From Flavobacterium johnsoniae (GTDB lineage: Bacteria; Bacteroidota; Bacteroidia; Flavobacteriales; Flavobacteriaceae): a stretch of DNA of 64,000 nucleotides. The stretch's first letter is position 1. Every line of letters starts with the position of its first letter. Below the pieces are notes generated by a model. It saw nothing but the letters and a program-made list of their open reading frames with translations. It was not told where the DNA came from and did no database searches. A program made the translations under genes and the position numbers. Location of the stretch: assembly GCF_001879205.1 (NCBI RefSeq), contig NZ_MLFK01000005.1, forward strand, positions 372,001 to 436,000. Direction: 5' to 3'. Shown piece after piece: positions 8,317 through 17,457 of this stretch.

Positions 8317-10197
8317 ATGCGAAAAATTATTCTACTGTCATTTTTGAGTTTGGGTATAAACTCGACATTTGCACAAAGCGCCCCATATTGGCAGCAACAC
8401 GCCGATTATAAAATGGAGGTTTCGATGGATGTAAAAAACTATCAGTACAAAGGAAAACAAGAATTGGTTTATACCAATAATTCTCCTGACACATTAAGAA
8501 AAGTTTTTTATCATTTATTCCCAAATGCATTTCAGCCGGGAAGTGAAATGGATGCACGTCTTCATTTTATTAAAGATCCAGACGGAAGAATGGTCAATAA
8601 AACAAAAGGCGCTGACGGAAAAGATATTAAGCAAAGCCGAATTGAAACGTTGAAACCAAATGAAATTGGCTATTTAAAAATAACCGATTTTAAACAAGAC
8701 GGAGTCGCAGCGCAGACAAGAGTTTCAGGAACTATTCTTGAGGTAACTTTAGCGAAGCCGATTTTACCAAATTCAAAAACTACTTTTACTTTAGATTTTG
8801 ACGGACAGGTTCCTGTTCAGATTCGTCGTTCAGGAAGAAACAATTCTGAAGGAGTAGAGCTTTCAATGTCGCAATGGTATCCAAAATTAGCCGAATTTGA
8901 TTTTGAAGGATGGCACGCAGATCCGTACATCGCAAGAGAATTTCATGGTGTTTGGGGAAATTTTGATGTAAAAATTACAATCGATAAAGATTACACAATT
9001 GGTGGTTCTGGATATTTGCAGGATAAAAATCAAATTGGCCACGGTTATGAAGATGCTGGAGTAACGGTTACTTATCCTAAAAAAACAAAAACACTGACAT
9101 GGCATTTTATTGCGCCAAATGTTCACGATTTTACATGGGCAGCAGATAAAGAATATACGCATGATATTGTAAAAGGACCAAACGACGTCGATTTGCATTT
9201 CTTCTACAAAAACAATCCAAAAACTACAGCAAACTGGAAACAATTAGAACCTTTGATGGTAAAAGTTATGGATTATTACAATCATAGAGTTGGAGCTTAT
9301 CCATATAAACAATATTCATTTATTCAGGGCGGCGACGGCGGAATGGAATATGCAATGTGTACTTTAATGTTAGGAAACGGAACTCTTGAAGGAATTCTGG
9401 GAACAGCAACACACGAATTAGGACACTCTTGGTTTCAGCATATTTTAGCTTCAAACGAGTCAAAGCATCCTTGGATGGACGAAGGTTTTACCACTTACAT
9501 TGAAGACAGTGCTTTGAACGAATTAAAAGGAGATAAAAAAGAAGTAAACCCGTTTAAAGGAAATTATGCCGCTTATTATAGTTTAGTAAATTCCGGGAAA
9601 GAGCAAACGCAAACCACTCACGGAGATCGTTACGATGAAAACCGTCCGTACAGCATTTCATCTTATGTAAAAGGAAGCATCTTTTTATCTCAATTAGAAT
9701 ATGTAATTGGAAAAGACAATGTTGATGCTACTTTAAAAAGATATTTCAATGACTTTAAGTTCAAGCATCCAACGCCAAATGATATTAAAAGAACAGCAGA
9801 AAGAGTTTCTGGAGCTGAGCTTGACTGGTATTTGACAGACTGGGCGCAAACAACCAACACAATTGATTACGGCATCAAAGATGTTGCAGATAATGCAGGT
9901 AAAACAACGGTAACTCTAGAGAGAATTGGAAGAATGCCAATGCCAATCGATTTAAAAGTAGATTATACAGACGGAACTTCTGAAACTTTCTACATTCCTT
10001 TAAGAATGATGAATTTCATTAAGCCGAATCCAAATCCTAACGAAAAAAGAACTGTTTTAAATGACTGGGCCTGGGCACAGCAGAACTACAGTTTTACAAT
10101 CGATAAAAACAAAACTGCAGTCAAAAAAATCACCATAGATCCAAGCGGATTAATGGCAGATGTTAAAGCAGCGAATAATGTTTATGAAGTGAAGTAA
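8317..10197 (+). CDS. secreted M1 family zinc metallopeptidase
   Basis: A 626-residue gluzincin with a signal peptide (cleavage near TFAQ). The zinc motif is HELGH (His366, Glu367, His370) followed 18 residues later by Glu389 in WMDEGFTTY, exactly the HExxHx18E signature of M1 aminopeptidases. A GGMEYAMC segment upstream corresponds to the GxMEN substrate-recognition motif. M1 enzymes remove N-terminal residues from peptides. The signal sequence places this one in the periplasm or outside, where it could finish products of endoproteases such as the preceding subtilase. A perfect palindromic terminator follows. Confidence 0.9.
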   Translation: MRKIILLSFLSLGINSTFAQSAPYWQQHADYKMEVSMDVKNYQYKGKQELVYTNNSPDTLRKVFYHLFPNAFQPGSEMDARLHFIKDPDGRMVNKTKGADGKDIKQSRIETLKPNEIGYLKITDFKQDGVAAQTRVSGTILEVTLAKPILPNSKTTFTLDFDGQVPVQIRRSGRNNSEGVELSMSQWYPKLAEFDFEGWHADPYIAREFHGVWGNFDVKITIDKDYTIGGSGYLQDKNQIGHGYEDAGVTVTYPKKTKTLTWHFIAPNVHDFTWAADKEYTHDIVKGPNDVDLHFFYKNNPKTTANWKQLEPLMVKVMDYYNHRVGAYPYKQYSFIQGGDGGMEYAMCTLMLGNGTLEGILGTATHELGHSWFQHILASNESKHPWMDEGFTTYIEDSALNELKGDKKEVNPFKGNYAAYYSLVNSGKEQTQTTHGDRYDENRPYSISSYVKGSIFLSQLEYVIGKDNVDATLKRYFNDFKFKHPTPNDIKRTAERVSGAELDWYLTDWAQTTNTIDYGIKDVADNAGKTTVTLERIGRMPMPIDLKVDYTDGTSETFYIPLRMMNFIKPNPNPNEKRTVLNDWAWAQQNYSFTIDKNKTAVKKITIDPSGLMADVKAANNVYEVK

Positions 10198-10214
10198 TCT
10201 TCAAATACAATCAA

Positions 10215-10250
10215 AAAAAGTCCCGTTTAGAATTCTAAACGGGACTTTTT
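10215..10250. terminator. perfect palindromic bidirectional terminator
   Basis: A 36 bp perfect palindrome centred on AATT, with stem core AGTCCCGTTTAG / CTAAACGGGACT flanked by A5 and T5. It serves the convergent M1 peptidase and threonine dehydrogenase genes. Confidence 0.9.
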
Positions 10251-10269
10251 ATTTTATATCGGTCGAGAT

Positions 10270-11208
10270 TTAACTCAAATGTTCGATCATATCTTTTGTC
10301 ATCGATTCCAAATCAAATCTATGGTTCCAGTTCCAGTCTTCTCGAGCAGAACTATCGTCAATACTTGCCGGCCAGCTGTCAGCAATTTTCTGACGGAAAT
10401 CAGGATTATAAGTGATTTCAAAATCAGGAATATGTTTTTTGATTTCGGCAGCAATTTCAGTTGGAGTAAAACTCATTGCAGCCAAATTATAAGAGGAATG
10501 AATCTTAATTTGTTCAGCCGGAGCTTTCATAATGTTGATTGTTGCATCAATAGCATCATCCATATACATCATTGGCATTTTGGTTTCAGATGATAAAAAG
10601 CATTCGTATTTTTTATCAGCAATAGCTTTGTAAAAAATATCAACAGCATAATCAGTTGTACCGCCGCCCGGAGGAGTAGACCAGCTTATTAAACCCGGAT
10701 AACGAATACTGCGGACATCAACACCATAAATGTTATGGTAGTATTCGCACCATCTTTCACCAGCTTGTTTACTAATTCCGTAAACAGTAGAAGGCTCCAT
10801 AACGGTATATTGAGGTGTATTTTCTTTTGGAGTTGTTGGTCCGAAAACTGCAATACTGGAAGGCCAGAAAATCTTTTGAATTTTTTTTGCCTTAGCCAGA
10901 TTTAAAACATGAAAAAGCGAATTCATATTTAAATCCCATGCAAAAGCCGGATTTTTTTCTGCTGTTGCAGATAAAAGAGCTGCCATTAGATAGACATCGG
11001 TAATTTTATGAACTTCAACAAGATGTTCAATTTGATTAAAATCTAAAGCATTGACCACTTCAAAAGGTCCTGAATTAACAACATCAGTATTTAATTTTCG
11101 AATATCAGAAGCGATTACATTTTCGGTTCCGTATAATTTGCGCAGTTTTTGCGTCAGCTCTGTTCCAATCTGACCGCAGGCACCAATGATCAATATTTTA
11201 GGATTCAT
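10270..11208 (-). CDS. tdh: L-threonine 3-dehydrogenase, extended-SDR type
   Basis: A 312-residue NAD-dependent epimerase/dehydratase-type Rossmann protein. The dinucleotide-binding motif is GACGQIG (residues 9-15) and the catalytic YxxxK motif is Tyr143-Lys147 (YGISK). Length and motifs match the UDP-galactose-4-epimerase-like L-threonine dehydrogenases characterised in Flavobacterium frigidimaris, which oxidise L-threonine to 2-amino-3-ketobutyrate in the cytoplasm. A general NAD-dependent sugar epimerase is the main alternative. The conserved GTT.YAVDIFY segment, seen here as GGGTTDYAVDIFYKA, favours threonine dehydrogenase. It is monocistronic with its own promoter box. Confidence 0.85.
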   Translation of the reverse strand: MNPKILIIGACGQIGTELTQKLRKLYGTENVIASDIRKLNTDVVNSGPFEVVNALDFNQIEHLVEVHKITDVYLMAALLSATAEKNPAFAWDLNMNSLFHVLNLAKAKKIQKIFWPSSIAVFGPTTPKENTPQYTVMEPSTVYGISKQAGERWCEYYHNIYGVDVRSIRYPGLISWSTPPGGGTTDYAVDIFYKAIADKKYECFLSSETKMPMMYMDDAIDATINIMKAPAEQIKIHSSYNLAAMSFTPTEIAAEIKKHIPDFEITYNPDFRQKIADSWPASIDDSSAREDWNWNHRFDLESMTKDMIEHLS

Positions 11209-11230
11209 TTTTTAATGATTTTTAGAGACA

Positions 11231-11238
11231 CAAATATA
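11231..11238 (-). promoter_or_regulatory. -7 box of the threonine dehydrogenase gene
   Basis: Minus-strand TATATTTG matches TAnnTTTG, 22 bp upstream of the start codon. No TTG at the expected spacing was found. Confidence 0.45.
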
Positions 11239-11567
11239 ACGTTTTCGCAATTACGTACGATTTTTTGAATCATAAATTATAAATTCAACAAGGATAAAGT
11301 TTGTTTTTTGGATTATTCTTTGTGAGAGCATTAAGACAAGCTTTAGTTTAAAAATGAATCTGGCAGCAGATTTCACGGGTTAATTCCTAATAGAAATACA
11401 GAAAAAAATAAGTTTAATATGCGGCAAAAACTAGATTTAAAAAAGTGTAGTGATTAAAAATAACCGGTGTCAATTTGTTTAATCCATTAAATCTGTGAGC
11501 AAAAAAACACAACTGATTTATAGAATCTTTAGCAAAAAACAGAATTCGTAATTGTAAATTTACTTTG

Positions 11568-11575
11568 TAACTTTG
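11568..11575 (+). promoter_or_regulatory. -7 box of the lipoprotein-mfd unit
   Basis: TAACTTTG matches TAnnTTTG, 20 bp before the ATG at 11595. A TTG occurs at 11552-11554, but its 13 nt spacer is shorter than consensus. Confidence 0.45.
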
Positions 11576-11594
11576 CGGTCTAACATTTTATCAA

Positions 11595-12200
11595 ATGAAA
11601 TATAAAATAGCGCTGTTTTTTCTTTTTCTTTTAGTGCTTCAATCTTGTCAAAATGAGGATGAAAAACGTAAAGCTGAAAATGCAAAAGAGGCTAAAAAGA
11701 ACGAAAAGATTTTTAATAATATAAATAAAGCATGGACTTTTATTGATGAACCGATTAATGAGGTTTCTGAGCAAAATATAAAGGTCTGGACAGAATGGCG
11801 TGATTTCATGAAAGAAATTGGAGATAAGCCAAGAAAAACAATCGGGGCTTTTCAAAAAAAATCGACTGCAATTTCAAAAAAAGCCCTGGCTTTAAATAAT
11901 AATATTCCAGCCGATTTTAATACACCTGCCATTAAAAGCCGAATTTCAGTTTTGATTACCAAAATCAAAATGATGGATTTATTTATTCATTTAAGTCAAA
12001 TTCCAGATGATAAAGTTGCTTTTTTAATTGGAGAAATCAACAAAGAATTAGTTGCTCTCGAAAGACAAATGGATAAAATCGTAGAGAGAAGCAAAGTTCC
12101 GAAAGAGCAGGGCGAAGAAGATTTCCTTAAAATGTTAGATACAACGCGCGCGATTCCAAACGCATCACCAATAGATCCAAATTTACCTAGAGTTGAGTAA
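11595..12200 (+). CDS. small lipoprotein of unknown function
   Basis: A 201-residue protein with a lipobox ending at Cys18 (VLQSC). A Lys/Glu-rich helical segment follows, then a mostly alpha-helical body without a recognisable enzyme motif. The lipobox predicts envelope anchoring. It lies immediately upstream of mfd, and its stop codon overlaps the proposed mfd start, so the two are probably co-transcribed. I know of no functional link between the products. Homologues appear to be hypothetical proteins. Confidence 0.75.
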   Translation: MKYKIALFFLFLLVLQSCQNEDEKRKAENAKEAKKNEKIFNNINKAWTFIDEPINEVSEQNIKVWTEWRDFMKEIGDKPRKTIGAFQKKSTAISKKALALNNNIPADFNTPAIKSRISVLITKIKMMDLFIHLSQIPDDKVAFLIGEINKELVALERQMDKIVERSKVPKEQGEEDFLKMLDTTRAIPNASPIDPNLPRVE

Positions 12201-15200
12201 AAACGCCTTATATACAATATACGACAATCTGCCAAAAGCAGGGCAGATTGCCGCAAATTTACTGGAAGGAAATCAGATAAAAATGCATCTCAGCGGACTG
12301 CTGGGTTCTGCAGTTTCATTTGTAATCCGCTCTGTTTTTAAGAAAACAGAACTGCCTTTTTTAATTGTTTTAGACAATAAAGAAGAAGCGGCCTATTACC
12401 TTAATGATCTTGAGCAGATGATTGGCGAGCAGGATGTATTGTTTTATCCCGCTTCTTTCCGTCGTCCGTATCAGGTTGACGAAACAGACAATGCCAATGT
12501 GCTGCTTAGAGCGGAGGTTTTAAACCGAATTAATTCCCGAAAAAAACCAGCTATAATTGTTACGTACCCGGAAGCTCTTTTTGAGAAAGTGGTGACACGT
12601 CAGCAATTAGACAAAAACACTTTAAAAGTTGCCCTAAACGATAAAATTTCGATTGATTTTATCAACGAGGTTTTATTTGAATATGAATTTAAAAGAGTCG
12701 ATTTTATTACAGAGCCGGGTGAGTTTTCGGTTCGTGGAGGTATTGTCGATGTGTTTTCTTTTTCAAACGATCATCCGTACCGAATTGAATTCTTCGGAAA
12801 TGAAGTAGACAGCATCAGAAGTTTTGATGTAGAAACGCAGTTATCGGTAGAAACGCATAAAAAAATCACGATTATCCCCAATGTCGAAAACAAGATATTT
12901 CAGGAAAACCGAGAAAGTTTCTTAGATTATATTGCGGAGAAAACCGTAATTTTTATTCAAAATACAGACGGACTTTTTAGTCAGTTAGACAAACAATTCG
13001 CAAGGGCAGAAGAAGCTTTTTCAAAACTTTCCGGAGAAATAAAACATGCTGCTCCAGAGCAGTTATTTTTAAATCAAAGCTCATTTATTAAACGCGCTTT
13101 AGATTTTTCGGTTGTTGAATTAGCATCAAAACCCATTTTCAAAACCACTAAAAAATTTGAATTTCATATTCAGCCCCAGCCGTCTTTCAATAAACAATTT
13201 GATTTATTGCTGAATAATTTGAGCGACAATCATTTTAACGGATACAAAAACTATTTGTTCTGTTCGAATGAAACGCAGGCCAAACGTTTTCATGATATTT
13301 TTGAAAGTTTGGACGAAGTCAATTCAGAGAATATCCGAAAACAATATCATACCATTGTACTGCCTTTGTACCAAGGTTTTATTGACGAAGAAAATCAGAT
13401 AACGGCATATACCGATCATCAGATTTTTGAGCGTTATCATAAATTCAATATTAAAAACGGTTATTCGAAAAAGCAAAATATTACCCTTAAGGAATTAACG
13501 GCGCTTTCGGTTGGTGATTATGTCACGCACATTGATCACGGAATAGGAAAATTTGGCGGTTTGCAGAAAATTCAGGTTGAAGGCAAAACGCAGGAAGCCA
13601 TAAAACTGGTTTATGCAGATAATGATATCGTGTATGTAAGCATTCACTCGCTTCATAAAATTTCGAAATACAATGGAAAAGACGGAACTCCGCCGAAAAT
13701 CTACAAATTAGGATCAAACGCCTGGAAAGTTTTAAAACAAAAAACCAAAGCGCGTGTCAAACATATTGCGTTCAATTTGATTCAGTTGTATGCAAAACGC
13801 CGTTTAGAAAAAGGATTTCAATTTGCACCGGATAGTTACCTTCAAAACGAATTAGAAAGTTCGTTTATTTATGAAGATACGCCGGATCAGACCAAATCGA
13901 CACAAGAAGTAAAAGCCGATATGGAAAGCGACCGCTCGATGGATCGTTTGGTTTGTGGTGACGTTGGTTTCGGGAAAACAGAGGTGGCCATTCGTGCTGC
14001 TTTTAAAGCGGTTGACAATAGCAAACAAGTTGCCGTTTTAGTGCCGACTACTATTTTGGCGTATCAGCATTATAGAACTTTCTCGGAACGTTTAAAAGAT
14101 ATGCCGGTTACAATTGGGTATTTAAACCGATTTAGAACGGCTAAACAAAAAACACAAACCTTAAAAGATTTAGCCGAAGGAAAACTCGATATTGTAATTG
14201 GAACACACCAATTGGTCAACAAAAATGTAGTTTTTAAAGACTTAGGTTTATTAATTGTCGATGAGGAACAAAAATTTGGAGTTAACGTAAAAGATAAACT
14301 CAAAACCATTGCAGCAAATGTGGATACGCTGACCTTAACCGCAACGCCAATTCCGAGAACGCTTCAGTTTTCGCTAATGGCTGCGCGCGATTTATCGGTA
14401 ATTACAACGCCTCCGCCAAACAGGTATCCGATAGAAACGAATGTGGTTGGCTTTAATGAAGAGGTTATCCGTGATGCGATTTCGTATGAAATTCAAAGAA
14501 ACGGGCAAGTTTTCTTTATCAATAACCGAATCGAAAATATAAAAGAAGTGGCAGGAATGATTCAGCGTTTGGTTCCAAATGCCAGAGTAGGAATCGGCCA
14601 CGGACAAATGGACGGAGCAAAACTCGAAGAATTGATGTTAGGTTTCATGAACGGAGATTTTGATGTTTTGGTAGCCACCACAATCATTGAAAGCGGATTG
14701 GACGTTCCGAATGCCAACACGATTTTCATCAACAATGCCAATAATTTTGGATTATCAGACTTGCATCAAATGCGTGGCCGTGTTGGACGAAGCAATAAAA
14801 AAGCATTCTGTTATTTCATCTGTCCGCCATATTCTTCTATGACCGAAGATGCGAGAAAACGTATTCAGGCATTAGAACAATTTAGCGAACTGGGAAGCGG
14901 TTTCAATATTGCCATGAAAGATCTTGAAATTCGTGGTGCCGGAGATTTATTAGGAGGAGAACAAAGTGGTTTCATTAATGAAATTGGTTTTGATACCTAC
15001 CAAAAAATCATGAACGAAGCCATTGAAGAATTAAAAGAAAACGAATTCAAAGATTTATATCCGGAAGAGAACAATATCGATACCAAAGAATATGTAAAAG
15101 ACATTCAGATCGATGCCGATTTTGAGCTTTTATTCCCGGATGAATATATCAATAACGTTTCGGAACGTTTGGTTTTATACAACGAATTAGGAGCCATAAA

Positions 15201-15558
15201 AGACGAAGCCGGTCTACAGGAATTCGAAAGAAAACTAATCGACCGTTTCGGACCACTGCCAAAACAAGCTGTTTCGTTATTAAACAGCATCAGAATCAAA
15301 TGGATTGCTACGAAAGTGGGAATCGAGAAATTGGTCTTAAAACAAGGCAAAATGATCGGTTATTTCGTTTCAGACCAGCAATCCGATTATTACCAGTCTG
15401 TGAAGTTTAGAAATGTTTTAAACTTTGTTCAGAAGCACAGCAATCTCTGTAAAATGAAAGAAAAACAAACCGTAAACGGATTACGTTTGTTATTGACTTT
15501 TGAAAACGTAAAGTCGATAAAACGAGCGTTAGAGTTAATGGAATTGTTTGAGGAATAG
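12193..15558 (+). CDS. mfd: transcription-repair coupling factor Mfd
   Basis: A 1,121-residue SF2 translocase of the expected length. In order: UvrB-like damage-recognition region (about 1-330), RNA-polymerase-interaction domain beginning SVGDYVTHIDHGIGKFGG (about 440-510), helicase lobes with Walker A GDVGFGKTE, a VDEEQKFG box and TATPIPRTL, then motif VI in HQMRGRVGRS, and the C-terminal regulatory domain (about 960-1090). Mfd removes RNA polymerase stalled at lesions and recruits UvrA. The frame begins with TTG at 12193, overlapping the stop of the preceding lipoprotein gene. The next in-frame ATG (12282) would cut into conserved N-terminal sequence, so I keep the TTG. Confidence 0.95.
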   Translation: MSKNALYTIYDNLPKAGQIAANLLEGNQIKMHLSGLLGSAVSFVIRSVFKKTELPFLIVLDNKEEAAYYLNDLEQMIGEQDVLFYPASFRRPYQVDETDNANVLLRAEVLNRINSRKKPAIIVTYPEALFEKVVTRQQLDKNTLKVALNDKISIDFINEVLFEYEFKRVDFITEPGEFSVRGGIVDVFSFSNDHPYRIEFFGNEVDSIRSFDVETQLSVETHKKITIIPNVENKIFQENRESFLDYIAEKTVIFIQNTDGLFSQLDKQFARAEEAFSKLSGEIKHAAPEQLFLNQSSFIKRALDFSVVELASKPIFKTTKKFEFHIQPQPSFNKQFDLLLNNLSDNHFNGYKNYLFCSNETQAKRFHDIFESLDEVNSENIRKQYHTIVLPLYQGFIDEENQITAYTDHQIFERYHKFNIKNGYSKKQNITLKELTALSVGDYVTHIDHGIGKFGGLQKIQVEGKTQEAIKLVYADNDIVYVSIHSLHKISKYNGKDGTPPKIYKLGSNAWKVLKQKTKARVKHIAFNLIQLYAKRRLEKGFQFAPDSYLQNELESSFIYEDTPDQTKSTQEVKADMESDRSMDRLVCGDVGFGKTEVAIRAAFKAVDNSKQVAVLVPTTILAYQHYRTFSERLKDMPVTIGYLNRFRTAKQKTQTLKDLAEGKLDIVIGTHQLVNKNVVFKDLGLLIVDEEQKFGVNVKDKLKTIAANVDTLTLTATPIPRTLQFSLMAARDLSVITTPPPNRYPIETNVVGFNEEVIRDAISYEIQRNGQVFFINNRIENIKEVAGMIQRLVPNARVGIGHGQMDGAKLEELMLGFMNGDFDVLVATTIIESGLDVPNANTIFINNANNFGLSDLHQMRGRVGRSNKKAFCYFICPPYSSMTEDARKRIQALEQFSELGSGFNIAMKDLEIRGAGDLLGGEQSGFINEIGFDTYQKIMNEAIEELKENEFKDLYPEENNIDTKEYVKDIQIDADFELLFPDEYINNVSERLVLYNELGAIKDEAGLQEFERKLIDRFGPLPKQAVSLLNSIRIKWIATKVGIEKLVLKQGKMIGYFVSDQQSDYYQSVKFRNVLNFVQKHSNLCKMKEKQTVNGLRLLLTFENVKSIKRALELMELFEE

Positions 15559-15613
15559 TATTTAAGAGATTACATCACAGTTAAAACTGTAATTATTACA
15601 CACATTTACTATC

Positions 15614-15652
15614 AAAAAGACACAGATTTATTAAAAAAATCTGTGTCTTTTT
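15614..15652. terminator. bidirectional terminator between mfd and the alpha/beta hydrolase gene
   Basis: Perfect 16 bp arms, AAAAAGACACAGATTT (15614-15629) and its complement (15637-15652), with a 7 nt loop and T-rich 3' flank. It lies between convergent genes. Confidence 0.85.
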
Positions 15653-15702
15653 GTGTTTTTGCGATATCGAATCAGTTCAATCTGCTTCTATGTAAATTGT
15701 AT

Positions 15703-16590
15703 TTAATGATTTAGGTTTCTAATTTCTTGATCCAAAAATTCATTAAACAACTTAGAAGAATCTTGCTGAATAAAATGATTTGGACAAGGAATGATAATAT
15801 GTTTACCCCCGGTTAATCTCGCAATTGCTTTGCAGCAGGCATCTTGAGAAGGACTGTAACCGCCAGAAATAACAAATACAGGTATGCCTTTGGCTTTTAC
15901 AATATCGGCAGCTGTACGCATCTCTTGTGGTGTTCCTAAAACAGCATTAAGAAGAGCGCATCCCAAAGATTCTGCACTTTCCGGGTGAGCTTGAAGAGCT
16001 GCCGCAGAAGGATTTAAACCTCCATCAATCCCTTCTCCCATACATTCAGAAAAGATTTTGGCAAAATCTCCCGGGCTTTCTGCAGCCATTAAAGGAGCCG
16101 ATACAACCTGCAAAGCTTCCTGAATTTCAGGTAATTTCAAACCTTCTAAATCAGTTGCTAATATAGGTTGTAACGCTGGTTCAATTAAAACTAATGATTG
16201 AACTGCTTCAGGTCTGATTGCTGCAGCTAATAATGCTTCGGCGCCGCCAAATGAATGTCCCACAAGATGAGAACCTTTTCCTAATTCTTCTGCGATCCAG
16301 ATAGCATCAGCTGTTTGACTATCTGCACCACGAGAAGGACTTTCTCCAAATCCAGGCCTGTTTGGGACTCTCAATTGATACCCTTTATCTACAAGTTCAC
16401 GCTGGTTGATAAAATTAATTGGCCCTCCTCCTAAACCTCCCTGCACACCTCCGTGGATTAGCAGGACTACAGGCCCTGAATTTCCCCATTCAGTGATATG
16501 AATTGGGTGGGTTTCAGGTGAAATTTCTATTATAGTTTGGTTTTTTGTGCATTGTTGCAACAAAAGCTCTTTTTTTTCATCTAATGTCAT
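15703..16590 (-). CDS. alpha/beta-fold hydrolase under Crp/Fnr-type control
   Basis: A 295-residue alpha/beta hydrolase. The oxyanion region is LLIHGGVQGG, the nucleophile elbow is GHSFGG (Ser, about residue 113), the acid is likely in the GGYSPSQDAC region, and the catalytic His is in CPNHFIQQD. No signal peptide, so cytoplasmic. The substrate cannot be inferred; the family covers esterases, lactonases and C-C bond hydrolases. The gene is divergent from the Crp/Fnr regulator gene. Its promoter carries the same operator-spacer-promoter segment found in front of the NTF2-like gene at 17527, so the two transcription units are probably co-regulated. Confidence 0.85.
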   Translation of the reverse strand: MTLDEKKELLLQQCTKNQTIIEISPETHPIHITEWGNSGPVVLLIHGGVQGGLGGGPINFINQRELVDKGYQLRVPNRPGFGESPSRGADSQTADAIWIAEELGKGSHLVGHSFGGAEALLAAAIRPEAVQSLVLIEPALQPILATDLEGLKLPEIQEALQVVSAPLMAAESPGDFAKIFSECMGEGIDGGLNPSAAALQAHPESAESLGCALLNAVLGTPQEMRTAADIVKAKGIPVFVISGGYSPSQDACCKAIARLTGGKHIIIPCPNHFIQQDSSKLFNEFLDQEIRNLNH

Positions 16591-16627
16591 AATATATTTA
16601 TTTAAATGTTTGATTACTTATTTTGAG

Positions 16628-16635
16628 CAAAATTA
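16628..16635 (-). promoter_or_regulatory. -7 box of the alpha/beta hydrolase gene
   Basis: Minus-strand TAATTTTG matches TAnnTTTG. It is identical to the box at 17458-17465 and lies at the same 22 nt distance from the operator palindrome. Confidence 0.65.
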
Positions 16636-16649
16636 TGTAAGATAAAACT

Positions 16650-16676
16650 CCTGTGCTTTGACAAATGTCAAAAAGG
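16650..16676 (-). promoter_or_regulatory. Crp/Fnr-type operator, copy 1
   Basis: The core TTGACAAATGTCAA (16658-16671) is a TTGAC-N4-GTCAA palindrome, the same architecture as an Fnr box (TTGAT-N4-ATCAA). A 27 bp block around it recurs in inverted orientation at 17417-17443 with two mismatches. If transcription starts about 5 nt after the -7 box, the palindrome centre falls near -41, the place expected for a class II Crp/Fnr activator (inference). Confidence 0.7.
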
Positions 16677-16698
16677 AATTTTGCGGTTTTTTACCAAT

Positions 16699-16732
16699 AC
16701 TGTAAAGAAGAAAACAAACACCTTTTTACAGT
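16699..16732. promoter_or_regulatory. inverted repeat between hydrolase and regulator genes
   Basis: ACTGTAAA (16699-16706) and TTTACAGT (16725-16732) form perfect 8 bp arms separated by 18 bp, about 120 bp upstream of the regulator start. It could be a second regulator site or a weak hairpin. It differs in sequence from the TTGAC-N4-GTCAA operators. Confidence 0.4.
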
Positions 16733-16848
16733 TCTAAAATTATAGGTATTATCTTATTTTTTATTGTATTGATAATAAATTTATTTTATATTTATAGGTC
16801 ACAAATTGCTTAAATTGATCTCCAAGAAAAGCATCCTAAACTTGGATT

Positions 16849-17415
16849 ATGACAGATATATTTAAAGATTTTATTACGCAGCTGGCAGAAGTTAATAAGC
16901 AGGATATGAATAGAATAATGTCCTGCATTACTACTCATAAAGTAAAACGAAATACCATTATTTTATCGCAGGGCGAAGTTTGTACCCGATTTTATTTTTT
17001 AGAAAAAGGCTGTATGCGCACTTATTATATTACTAAAGAGGGTCAGGAAAAAACCAGATTAGTTTCATTTGACAATTCTCCCGTTACAGCACTCACCAGT
17101 TTTATTACTCAAAAACCTTCTGTTGAATATATCGATGCCTTAGAAGATTCAGAATTACTTTCTATTTCGTATGATGACTTTTTTATTCTTTTAAATGAAA
17201 TTCCAAGTTGGGCATTATTCTACAGAAAAATGCTAGAATTGGCTTTTGCCTTTCAAAATCGTAGAATTGAGGATTTGGTTACCTTATCAGCCAAAGAACG
17301 CTACGAAAAACTTTTAAAAGAACAGCCTCATTATATCCAGCGCCTTTCTAATAGAGTTGTGGCTACCTATTTGGGAATTTCTCAGGAAACCTTAAGCAGA
17401 CTCAAATCCAAATAA
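16849..17415 (+). CDS. Crp/Fnr family transcriptional regulator
   Basis: A 188-residue protein with an N-terminal cyclic-nucleotide-binding-type beta-roll (about 20-115, including ILSQGEVCTRFYFLEKGCMR) and a C-terminal helix-turn-helix ending in GISQETLSRLKSK, the usual recognition helix of flavobacterial Crp-like regulators. It lacks the clustered N-terminal cysteines that hold the Fe-S cluster in true Fnr, so the signal is probably something else. It sits between two units with matching TTGAC-N4-GTCAA operators, one on each side, which makes it the obvious candidate to bind them. Confidence 0.85.
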   Translation: MTDIFKDFITQLAEVNKQDMNRIMSCITTHKVKRNTIILSQGEVCTRFYFLEKGCMRTYYITKEGQEKTRLVSFDNSPVTALTSFITQKPSVEYIDALEDSELLSISYDDFFILLNEIPSWALFYRKMLELAFAFQNRRIEDLVTLSAKERYEKLLKEQPHYIQRLSNRVVATYLGISQETLSRLKSK

Positions 17416-17416
17416 C

Positions 17417-17443
17417 CCTTTTTGACTTTTGTCAATGCACAGG
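17417..17443 (+). promoter_or_regulatory. Crp/Fnr-type operator, copy 2
   Basis: The core TTGACTTTTGTCAA (17422-17435) is a TTGAC-N4-GTCAA palindrome in the same extended context as copy 1 (a CCTTT block before, GCACAGG after). It begins right after the regulator stop codon and lies 22 nt upstream of a TAATTTTG -7 box. Confidence 0.7.
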
Positions 17444-17457
17444 TTTTTCTATCAGCC

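Larger units (their letters stand above)
11209..11594. other. divergent intergenic region with degenerate repeats
   Basis: This 386 bp spacer holds the promoter boxes of the two flanking genes (11231-11238 minus, 11568-11575 plus). Between them, around 11345-11510, is text resembling the degenerate repeat family seen elsewhere in the window (fragments such as AATCTGTGAG, TTAATCCATTAAATCTG and CAGATTTCACGGG). No coding frame with recognisable content was found. Confidence 0.45.

Noticed and set aside
8887..9243. 118-codon minus-strand frame inside the M1 peptidase gene
   Set aside because: Fully contained in a strongly supported gene, with no family resemblance and a Cys/Ile-rich composition typical of antisense frames.
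16849..17415. True oxygen-sensing Fnr
   Set aside because: The N-terminal cysteine cluster needed for the Fe-S centre is absent, even though the operator resembles an Fnr box.
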